From NCBI GenBank assembly GCA_964589935.1, contig CAZPVD010000007.1, forward strand, positions 62,001-126,000: a stretch of DNA of 64,000 nucleotides, given 5' to 3'. Under the pieces are notes generated by a model. That model saw only the letters and a program-made list of their open reading frames with translations. It did not search any database and was not told the origin of the DNA. Every line of letters starts with the position of its first letter. The first letter of the stretch is position 1. This DNA comes from VHCN01 sp964589935 (GTDB lineage Bacteria > Verrucomicrobiota > Verrucomicrobiia > Limisphaerales > VHCN01). Shown here piece after piece: positions 16,241-24,119 of the stretch. Position numbers and translations under genes: made by a program.

Positions 16241-19200
16241 ATGAAATCCAACTTCGGCACCCTCCTTGTCGCCGCCTTGTCGCTCATGGCCCTCAACGCG
16301 CGCGCCGCGTCCTCGACCACCACGCTTGTCTCGTCCCTCAACCCATCGGCCTCCGGCCAAAGCGTCACGTTCACCGCCGTCGTCTCGGCGGTGGCCCCGG
16401 CGACGGGCACGCCCACCGGCACCGTGACGTTCACGGACGGCGCGGTCACGCTCGGCACGATGGCGCTGAGCGGCGGACAGGCCGCGCTCTCAACCGCGTC
16501 GCTCAGTTCTGGCACGCATTCCATCACTGCGAATTACAACGCGGACACGACCTTCAACGCCAGCGCGTCGAGTCCCCTCACGCAGGTGGTCAACACCACG
16601 TCATTTGTGTCGCTCAGCAGCGTGGGAGCGAACAGCCCCCTGCCCGAAGGCGGCACGGTCACGCTTTCCGGCAACATCACCGACTCAGCCGGCAGCGCGA
16701 ACGGGCGCTTTCTTTCGCAACTCTACCTCGACCTGCTGCAACGGCCCGCGGACACGGCGGGGTTCAACCTGTTCAACGGCCAGCTTTCCGGCGGCACGAC
16801 GCGCGCGCAGGTCGCGCAAACATTCACCACCTCGACGGAATACCGGACCGTGCTGGTGCAGGGTTATTACAGCCGCTTCCTGCAACGGGCCGCGGACTCA
16901 AGCGGATTGAGCGTTCAGTTGAACCTCTTTGCATCGGGCTACACGGACGAGCAGGTCATCGCGAACCTCGTCGGCTCGGCTGAATATTTCGCGACACGCG
17001 CCTCGAACGACAACGCAACTTTTCTCAACGTCATGTATCAAGACCTGCTGGGCCGGCCGATTGACGCGGGGGCGCAGGCGCTCTTTCTGGGGCAACTGAC
17101 GCTTGGCGTGTCGCGCACCGCGGTGGCGCAATCGGTGCTCACGAGCGCGGAATACCGGCAAAATCTTGTCTCGGCCTTCTACACGCGTTTTCTGCGGCGC
17201 GCCGGGTCGGTGGCCGAAGTGAGCGCGTTCGTGAACACACTGGCTGGCGGCTCGACCGACGAGTCCGTCATCGTGTCGCTGGTGTCCTCGACGGAATACT
17301 ACACGCTCGCGGGCAACTCCCCGTATCAGTTGATCGTGGCCTGGAGCGACGGGACGCGGCAGACAAACAGCCTCGCCGCCGGCGCGGCAACCTTCAGCGT
17401 TTTTCGCCAATTTCTCGACGACGATCCGACCGGGACACCATCGGACACCTACACGGCAAACGTCTCGCTATCGGGCATCACGGGCAACGCCAGCGCGATG
17501 ACGAGCGTGACCGTCACGAACGTGCCGCCAAGTTTCGTGAGCCTGACGATGGACGGGACGTTGACTGCGGGCGTGGCGGCCGCGCTGAACGGCGTGTTCA
17601 CGGACCCGGGAGTGCTTGACACGTTCACGCTCGTCGTGGATTGGGGCGACGGCGCGCGGCAAACCAATAACCTCAGCGCCGGATCGAGGGCATTCAATCT
17701 CTCGCACACATTCGCAGCTTCCGGCGGATATACCGTCACGGCGACGTTGACGGACGACGACACCGGCACGACGACGCAGACCGTGAACGTCACCGTCCTG
17801 CCGTCGGGGCAGAGCAGCGTGTCGGTGACTTCATCTCTGAATCCCACAGTGTTCGGTGCGACGGTGGCATTGACGGCCGTCGTCTCGCCGATCCCGCCGG
17901 CGACGGCCACTCCGAGCGGCACCGTGGTGTTTTTCGACGGCGCGACGCGGCTCGCGACTTTGGCGCTGGATGCCTCCGGAAGCGCCGTGCTCAACACGTC
18001 CCCGCTCGCATTGGGCGCGCACCTGTTCTCGGTCAGCTACGGCGGCGATGCCAATTTTAACGGCAGCATATCGGGAGTCCTGTCCGAGATCGTGAACAAA
18101 TCCGCGACGCTGACGACGTTGACAACGAGCGCGAATCCGTCCGTGTCCGGCCAATCCGTCACATTCAACGTCACGGTCACCGCAGTCGCGCCCGGAGCGG
18201 GCACGCCGAGCGGCACGGTGACTTTCCTCGACGGCGCAGGCTCGCTGGCGACCGTGTCGCTGAACGGTTCGGGCCAGGCGACGTTGACAACGAGCGCGCT
18301 GGCTGTGGGCACACATCCCATCACGGTGACTTACAGCGGCGATGCGAATTTCAACGCCAGCGCGACGCTCGCGGCGCTGAACCAGATTGTGAACAGGTCG
18401 GCGACGGCCACGGTTTTGATCAGCAACCTCAACCCGTCCGCATTCGGTCAAGGTGTCACCTTCACCGCGACGGTCAGTGTTGTGGCGCCGGGCGCAGGCA
18501 CGCCATCAGGCACAGTGACGTTTTTCGACGGCGCGGCGCCGATTGGCACTGCTGTCGTGGGCGTCTCCGGTCAGGCAGCCACCACGCAGGCATCGCTCGG
18601 CATCGGCGCGCATACAATCACGGCGCAATACAGTGGCGACGCCGGCTTCGCTTCGAGCACCTCGCTCGCAGTGAACCAGAGCGTGAACAAGGCCGGCATC
18701 TCAATATCCCTCGCCAGCATCCCGGCTTCAGTCCTGTTCGGCCAGTCCGTGACCTGCGTGGTGACGGTGAACAGTTTGATTCCTGGAGTTGGGATTCCAA
18801 CCGGAACAATCACATTTCGCCTTGGGACAAACGTCCTCGGCACCGCGACCCTTGACAGGCAAGGTGGCGCGACCCTCACGAAGAGCGTGATGCTGGCCCC
18901 GGCGGACTATGCCTACAACATTTCCTACGACGGCGACGTGACGTTCCAATCGGGTTCTTCTGCGGGAGGTTTGCTAACCGTCCAGCAGGCCGCGACTTCC
19001 ACAACGGTGACAAGCAGCCTCAACCCGTCGCCGTTCGGGCAGGGTGTGACGTTCACGGCGACGGCCAGCGCGGTCGCGCCGGGTGCGGGGACGCCGATGG
19101 GCACGATGACTTTCTACGACGGCTCAACGCCGCTCGGCGTGGTTCCGCTTGACGCTTCCGGCAGGGCCGACTTCACCATGTCCCTGCTCGCCATCGGAAC

Positions 19201-22195
19201 GCATTCGGTCACGGCGCAATACAGCGGCGACTTGAATTTCAGCGGCAGCACCTCGGCGGCGTTGAGCCAGACGGTCAACAAGGCCGTGTCCATTTCGGTG
19301 ATCGCCAGCAGCGTGAACCCGTCGGTCTTTGGCCAGAGCGTCACGGTGACGGCGACCGTGGGCGGTCCGGCCCAGGGCTTGGACACTCCAACCGGCACGG
19401 TGACGTTTTACGACGGAGCGATTTCGCTGGCCTCCGTCCCATTGAACGGCTTGGGCATCGCATCCTTTACAGCGACCGCGCTCACGGTCGGCAACCATGA
19501 CCTGATGGTGAAATACAACGGCGACACAACATTTGACGTGAGCACGACCGCGGTGTTGACACAAACCGTGAACAAAGCCGCGACGCTGACGGCGTTGACA
19601 TCGAGCGCGAATCCTTCCGTGTCCGGGCAATCCGTCACATTCAACGCGACCATCATCGTGGCAGCACCGGGCGCGGGCACGCCGACTGGAACGGTCACGT
19701 TTTTCGCCGGTGCGACGCCGCTCGGCACGGTTTCGCTCGACGCGGCGGGCAGGGCGGCCTTCACCACGGCCACGGCCGCGGTCGGCGCAGTTTCAATGAC
19801 GGCGGTGTATTCCGGCGACGGCAATTTCCTCGGCGGCACGAGCGGCTCTGTGTTGCAGTCGGTGAACCGGGCTGGCTCGGCGGCAACGGTGGCGAGCAGC
19901 GCGAATCCAGCGGTGTTCGGCCAGCGTGTGGTGATTACGGCGACGGTGTCGGCGTCGGCGCCGGGCACGGGCACGCCGACGGGAATGGTCACATTCATGG
20001 ACGGCGTCGTCGCGCTCGGCGCGGCCACTCTCAATGCGTCGGGACAGGTGACGTTGACCAACGGCGCGCTGGCTGTCGGCACGCACAACATCACCGTCGG
20101 TTACGGCGGCGACGTGAATTTCAACTTCAGCACGTCGGCCGCGCTGCCACAAATCGTGAACAAGTCGGGCACCACGACGGCGCTGGACTCGTCGGTGAAT
20201 CCCGCGAGCGCAGGTCAGTCGGTCATGCTCAGGGCCACGGTCAACGCGGCGGCGCCGGGCGCGGGCGCGCCGACGGGCACGGTGACGTTCACCGAGGGCG
20301 CGACGGTCTTGGGCACGGCGATATTGATGAGCGGACAGGCCGCGCTTTTCACCACCGCGCTCGGAGCAGGCGCGCATTCCATCACGGCGAATTACAACGG
20401 CGACGCGAGCTTCAACGGCAGCACTTCCATCACGCTGACCCAGACGGTGAACGCCGCGCCCTCGTTCGTGTCGCTCAACGGCGTCAGCGCGGGCGGCCCC
20501 GTGCCCGAAGGCGGCACGGTCATGCTCACGGGCAACATCCTCGATGTGGCCGGCGGCGCAAACGGGCATTTTCTGACGCAGCTTTATCTCGACCTGTTGC
20601 AGCGGCCTCCGGACACGGGCGGATTCAACGGGTTCAACACGCAGCTCGCGGGCGGCGCGTCGCGGACGGTCGTGGCGCAGGAGTTCGTGAGTTCGGCGGA
20701 ATATCGCACGCTGCTGGTGCAAGGTTACTTCAGTCGTTTTCTCCAACGGCCCGCCGATCCGGCCGGGTTGAACGCGCAATTGAGCTTCCTCGTGTCCGGC
20801 GGCACAGACGAGCAGGTGATCGCCGCGCTCGCCGGCTCGGCCGAGTATTTTCAGACGCGCGCGACAAACGACAACGCGAATTTCCTCAACGCGCTGTATC
20901 AAGACCTGCTCGGCAGGCCGGTGGACACGGCAGCGCAGTCGTTTTACCTGACGCAACTGGCCGGCGGCTTTGCGCGCAGCTCCGTCGCGTTGCTCGTGCT
21001 CACGAGCGCGGAATATCGCCACAACCTCATCACCGGATTCTACCAGCGCCTCCTGCACCGGACACCCGCGGCGGGCGAGGTGAACTCGTTCACGAGCGCC
21101 ATGGATTCGGGAACGACCGACGAGGACATCGTCGTGGCACTGGTTTCTTCGGCGGAATACTACGCGCTCTCCAGTTCACCGTATCAACTGATCGTGGACT
21201 GGGGCGACGGCACGCGACAGACAAACAGCCTCGCCGCCAGCGCAACAACCTTCAGTGTTTCCAGGCAATTTCTCGACGACAACCCGACCGGCACGCCATC
21301 GGACACTTACACAGTGAACGTCTCGCTCTCCGGCGTCACGGGCAGTGCAAGCGCGACGACGAGCCTGACCATCACGAACGTGCCGCCGAGTTTCGTGAGC
21401 CTCGCGATGCCGGGGCCGGTTGTGGCGGGCACGGCGTCGTCGCTCGTGGGCGTGTTCGCCGACCCCGGCGTGCTCGACACATTCACGCTCATCGTGGACT
21501 GGGGTGACGGCTTGCGGCAGACCAACAACCTCGGCGCGGGCGTAACGTCCTTCAATCTTTCACATACATTCGCATCGTCGGGAAACTACACCGTGTCAGC
21601 GACGCTGACCGACGACGACACCGGCACGACGACGCAGACAGTGAACATCACCGCCCTGCCGTCGGGCCAGAGCAGTGTCACGCTGAATTCCTCGCAAAAC
21701 CCCGCTTTCACCGGCGCTTCTGTCACGTTCACTGCCAGCGTCAGCGCAGTCCCGCCGGCAACGGGTGTCCCGACCGGCACGGTGGCGTTTTACAACGGCG
21801 CGAATTTCCTGGGCAGCAGCGCGCTCGCGGCGGGGACAGCGGCCTTTAACACAAGCTCGCTCCCGACCGGCACGAACGTCATCACCGCCATCTACGGCGG
21901 CGATGCGAACTTCAACGGCAGCACATCGGCGCCGCTTTCGCAGGTAATCCAGGTGGAGCCGGTGCCGCAACTCGCCGTCCGCGTCGTGGTCGGTTTGATC
22001 GAGATCTCGTGGCCCGATCCTTCGACGGGCTTCATCCTTGAGGTCCGCGACCGCTTCGATGCCAGCTTGAACTGGACCGCTCATACCGGCGTGCAGACCG
22101 TCCTCAACGGCCGCCGCCAGGTGCTTGTCGCGCCTCTCGGTGTCGCGCACCAGTTCTTTCGGTTGCGCAAGCCGGGCACCGGCGGGCAACAGTGA
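16241..22195 (+). CDS. Giant secreted Ig-like / PKD / DUF4214 repeat protein
   Basis: A 1984-residue exoprotein. Residues 1-23 are a signal peptide. I count eleven bacterial Ig-like (group 3) domains of about 97 residues: one at 24-120, nine in tandem at 525-1407 and one at 1811-1905. Each begins with an 'SSxNPS...GQSVTF' strand and ends 'YxGDxNFxxS...VN'. Two copies of a ~400-residue module (121-524 and 1408-1810) hold two PKD-like domains each, the first of which is split by four DUF4214-type helical units (LYLDLLQRPADTAGF and relatives). The C-terminal ~80 residues resemble the end of the copper oxidase at 24-27 kb. Likely roles are adhesion or scaffolding at the cell surface. The protein has no Cys-rich or catalytic motif. 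Confidence 0.88.
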   Translation: MKSNFGTLLVAALSLMALNARAASSTTTLVSSLNPSASGQSVTFTAVVSAVAPATGTPTGTVTFTDGAVTLGTMALSGGQAALSTASLSSGTHSITANYNADTTFNASASSPLTQVVNTTSFVSLSSVGANSPLPEGGTVTLSGNITDSAGSANGRFLSQLYLDLLQRPADTAGFNLFNGQLSGGTTRAQVAQTFTTSTEYRTVLVQGYYSRFLQRAADSSGLSVQLNLFASGYTDEQVIANLVGSAEYFATRASNDNATFLNVMYQDLLGRPIDAGAQALFLGQLTLGVSRTAVAQSVLTSAEYRQNLVSAFYTRFLRRAGSVAEVSAFVNTLAGGSTDESVIVSLVSSTEYYTLAGNSPYQLIVAWSDGTRQTNSLAAGAATFSVFRQFLDDDPTGTPSDTYTANVSLSGITGNASAMTSVTVTNVPPSFVSLTMDGTLTAGVAAALNGVFTDPGVLDTFTLVVDWGDGARQTNNLSAGSRAFNLSHTFAASGGYTVTATLTDDDTGTTTQTVNVTVLPSGQSSVSVTSSLNPTVFGATVALTAVVSPIPPATATPSGTVVFFDGATRLATLALDASGSAVLNTSPLALGAHLFSVSYGGDANFNGSISGVLSEIVNKSATLTTLTTSANPSVSGQSVTFNVTVTAVAPGAGTPSGTVTFLDGAGSLATVSLNGSGQATLTTSALAVGTHPITVTYSGDANFNASATLAALNQIVNRSATATVLISNLNPSAFGQGVTFTATVSVVAPGAGTPSGTVTFFDGAAPIGTAVVGVSGQAATTQASLGIGAHTITAQYSGDAGFASSTSLAVNQSVNKAGISISLASIPASVLFGQSVTCVVTVNSLIPGVGIPTGTITFRLGTNVLGTATLDRQGGATLTKSVMLAPADYAYNISYDGDVTFQSGSSAGGLLTVQQAATSTTVTSSLNPSPFGQGVTFTATASAVAPGAGTPMGTMTFYDGSTPLGVVPLDASGRADFTMSLLAIGTHSVTAQYSGDLNFSGSTSAALSQTVNKAVSISVIASSVNPSVFGQSVTVTATVGGPAQGLDTPTGTVTFYDGAISLASVPLNGLGIASFTATALTVGNHDLMVKYNGDTTFDVSTTAVLTQTVNKAATLTALTSSANPSVSGQSVTFNATIIVAAPGAGTPTGTVTFFAGATPLGTVSLDAAGRAAFTTATAAVGAVSMTAVYSGDGNFLGGTSGSVLQSVNRAGSAATVASSANPAVFGQRVVITATVSASAPGTGTPTGMVTFMDGVVALGAATLNASGQVTLTNGALAVGTHNITVGYGGDVNFNFSTSAALPQIVNKSGTTTALDSSVNPASAGQSVMLRATVNAAAPGAGAPTGTVTFTEGATVLGTAILMSGQAALFTTALGAGAHSITANYNGDASFNGSTSITLTQTVNAAPSFVSLNGVSAGGPVPEGGTVMLTGNILDVAGGANGHFLTQLYLDLLQRPPDTGGFNGFNTQLAGGASRTVVAQEFVSSAEYRTLLVQGYFSRFLQRPADPAGLNAQLSFLVSGGTDEQVIAALAGSAEYFQTRATNDNANFLNALYQDLLGRPVDTAAQSFYLTQLAGGFARSSVALLVLTSAEYRHNLITGFYQRLLHRTPAAGEVNSFTSAMDSGTTDEDIVVALVSSAEYYALSSSPYQLIVDWGDGTRQTNSLAASATTFSVSRQFLDDNPTGTPSDTYTVNVSLSGVTGSASATTSLTITNVPPSFVSLAMPGPVVAGTASSLVGVFADPGVLDTFTLIVDWGDGLRQTNNLGAGVTSFNLSHTFASSGNYTVSATLTDDDTGTTTQTVNITALPSGQSSVTLNSSQNPAFTGASVTFTASVSAVPPATGVPTGTVAFYNGANFLGSSALAAGTAAFNTSSLPTGTNVITAIYGGDANFNGSTSAPLSQVIQVEPVPQLAVRVVVGLIEISWPDPSTGFILEVRDRFDASLNWTAHTGVQTVLNGRRQVLVAPLGVAHQFFRLRKPGTGGQQ
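16601..17812 (+). repeat. PKD/DUF4214 module, copy A
   Basis: This codes for residues 121-524 of the giant protein. It opens with EGGTVTLSGNITDSAG, is interrupted by four helical units, then resumes with YQLIVAWSDGTRQTNSLAAG and a second PKD domain ending TQTVNVTVLPSGQ. The corresponding copy B is colinear, with only small length differences. Confidence 0.8.
20462..21670 (+). repeat. PKD/DUF4214 module, copy B
   Basis: This codes for residues 1408-1810. It is colinear with copy A throughout (for example YQLIVDWGDGTRQTNSLAAS, FVSLAM and TQTVNITALPSGQ), so the ~1.2 kb module was duplicated as a unit and has since diverged. Confidence 0.8.
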
Positions 22196-22202
22196 CGCGC
22201 CG

Positions 22203-22784
22203 TCAGCGCTTTTCCTTCGCCTTCTTCAACGCGGCTTTCGTCGTGGCCTGAAGCTCGTCAATCTCCGGCTTGATCTCGCGCCGTTTGTCCGCGCTCATGC
22301 GGTCAATGAACAGGATGCCGTGCAGATGGTCGTGCTCGTGCTGGATCGCGCGCGCCAGCAGTCCGCCGCACTTGAACTGCACGCGCTCGAGCGTTTCGTT
22401 TTGCGCGGTGACTTCGATGGATTCGGACCGCGCGATGTCGGCGTAAATTTCCGGAAAACTCAAGCATCCCTCCGGCCCGCTGACCGCTTCAGCGAGCGGC
22501 TTGAACTCCGGGTTGATGAGCACGAGCGGCATGAGCGAATTCGGATCGGCGGGCTTGTCGCCGAGCTGAAGCGTCGAGGGCCGGTCGGTCACGGCGCGAA
22601 TGTCCAGCACCGTGAGCTGGAGCGCGTGGCCGACTTGCTGCGCCGCCAGGCCGATGCCGTGCCGCTCGTGCATTGTCTCGAACATGTCGGCGATGAGCCG
22701 ATGGATTTCCGGCGTGATTTTTTCGACGCGCGCGCCCTTCTGCCGCAGCACCGGGTGGCCGTATTTGACGACTTCAAGAACCAT
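22203..22784 (-). CDS. def: Peptide deformylase
   Basis: A 193-residue enzyme that removes the N-formyl group from nascent proteins. All three motifs are present: GIGLAAQQVG (43-52), EGCLS (metal ligand Cys107) and QHEHDHLHG (His149, catalytic Glu150, His153). The ATG at 22784 is chosen over one 39 bp upstream because the mature family begins MVLEVVKYGHPVLR. The Lys-rich tail (from ~175) is longer than in E. coli. It lies 90 bp downstream of parB on the same strand and converges on the giant repeat gene with only 7 bp between stops. The partner fmt is not in the window. Confidence 0.95.
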   Translation of the reverse strand: MVLEVVKYGHPVLRQKGARVEKITPEIHRLIADMFETMHERHGIGLAAQQVGHALQLTVLDIRAVTDRPSTLQLGDKPADPNSLMPLVLINPEFKPLAEAVSGPEGCLSFPEIYADIARSESIEVTAQNETLERVQFKCGGLLARAIQHEHDHLHGILFIDRMSADKRREIKPEIDELQATTKAALKKAKEKR

Positions 22785-22874
22785 GACGGCGCAGAAGGTC
22801 GGGGGAGCGAAAGCGAAGGTCAAGCCGGCTTTGCACGAACAACGAATGCACCGTGAAGCCCGACCGGATTTGCA

Positions 22875-23846
22875 TCAATCCATTTTCACACCGGCGATTT
22901 GCAGGATGCGCTGCAAATCGTCGTCGTTGAAGAACTTCACTTCAACGCTGCCGCGACCCTTGACGTAGCGCACCGAGACTTTCGTGCCAAAGCGCTCGGT
23001 GAGCTTGTTTTCCAAATCCACGACATGAATGTCGCGCGAAGTTGGCGCGGCGCCCGTGGCGGCCTTTTTCGTCGTAATGCTCGCGGCGTTTTGCTGGAGA
23101 CGCGCGACGAGCTCCTCGGTCTGACGGACGTTCAGGTTGTCCTTGAGCACTCGCTCGGCGGCGAGCTTTTGTTCCGCCGCGCCGGCAAGTCCGAGAATCA
23201 CTTTCGCATGGCCGACGGAGAGCAGGCCGTTGCGCAGGTGTGCCTGCACGTCGGGCGGCAGGCGCAGCAGGCGCAGCGCGTTGGCGACGACGGCGCGGCT
23301 CTTGCCGACTTGGGTTGCGACACTTTCCTGCGTCAGCGCGAACTGCTCGATGAGCTGCGAATAACCCTGCGCCTCCTCGATGGGGTTGAGGTTCTCACGC
23401 TGCAAGTTTTCGATGAGCGCGATTTCGAGCACCTTGCGGTCGTCGGCCTCGCGCACGATGACGGGCACCTCGGCGAGGTTGAGCGTTTGCGCCGCGCGCC
23501 AGCGGCGTTCGCCGGCAATCAGTTCGTAGCCGCCGTCGTGCGCGCGGACGATGAGCGGCTGCACGATGCCCTGCTCGCGGATCGAGTCGGCCAGCTCGCG
23601 GATGGAATCGGCGGAGAAATCCTTGCGCGGCTGGAACGGGCACGGCCGGATGCGCGCCAGCGGCACGCGCTCGACACGCTCGCGGTTGTCCGCGGGAACG
23701 ACGGCCTGCGCCGCCCCGGCGGGCGATGCCGGCGTTGAAGTCTGCGTGAACGGGTTTTGAACCGGCGTTGTGTGTGCGGCCGGCCTCGGCGCGGCCGGCG
23801 CGCCGAGCAGCGCGCCCAAACCGCGACCCAATGCGGATTTTGACAT
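22875..23846 (-). CDS. parB: Chromosome-partitioning protein ParB
   Basis: A 323-residue protein. It starts with SALGRGLGALLG, the N-terminal box that stimulates ParA in chromosomal ParBs. It then has the CTPase/ParB-N domain (IRPCPFQPRKDFS, LIAGERRWRAAQ) and a helix-turn-helix that reads parS (TQESVATQVGKSRAVVANALRLLRL). The C-terminal ~60 residues form the dimerisation domain. ParB clamps on parS sites to load SMC and segregate origins; scpA and scpB, which work with SMC, are 7 kb away. No parA lies next to it, which is unusual for chromosomal parB. The longer open frame to 23903 lacks the conserved start. Confidence 0.94.
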   Translation of the reverse strand: MSKSALGRGLGALLGAPAAPRPAAHTTPVQNPFTQTSTPASPAGAAQAVVPADNRERVERVPLARIRPCPFQPRKDFSADSIRELADSIREQGIVQPLIVRAHDGGYELIAGERRWRAAQTLNLAEVPVIVREADDRKVLEIALIENLQRENLNPIEEAQGYSQLIEQFALTQESVATQVGKSRAVVANALRLLRLPPDVQAHLRNGLLSVGHAKVILGLAGAAEQKLAAERVLKDNLNVRQTEELVARLQQNAASITTKKAATGAAPTSRDIHVVDLENKLTERFGTKVSVRYVKGRGSVEVKFFNDDDLQRILQIAGVKMD

Positions 23847-24119
23847 GGAGCGAGAGTGGAGAACGGCGCGGGGGTTGTCTAGCGCCGACTGTTCACACAC
23901 CATTCACAGCGCACGCGGCAACCGACGGTCAGGCGATGACAATAAATGTCCAGTCGCGCCGCTGGTTCCATGCTACTTGGATTTGTGCGCGGTGCGGGAC
24001 GCATGGAAAAAATTTCATTCCGCGTGGCAGGCGGCGATTTGCCGAAGAATTCCAGCAAAAGCGCCTCAATGTGCATGACTACGGTGTTTTCTGAATTGCG
24101 ACATGGCATTGCGCAAGCT

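Noticed and set aside
16310..20455. Recombinogenic or phase-variable DNA repeats in the giant gene
   Set aside because: The Ig repeats are similar in protein sequence but diverged at DNA level, without long identical tracts by eye.
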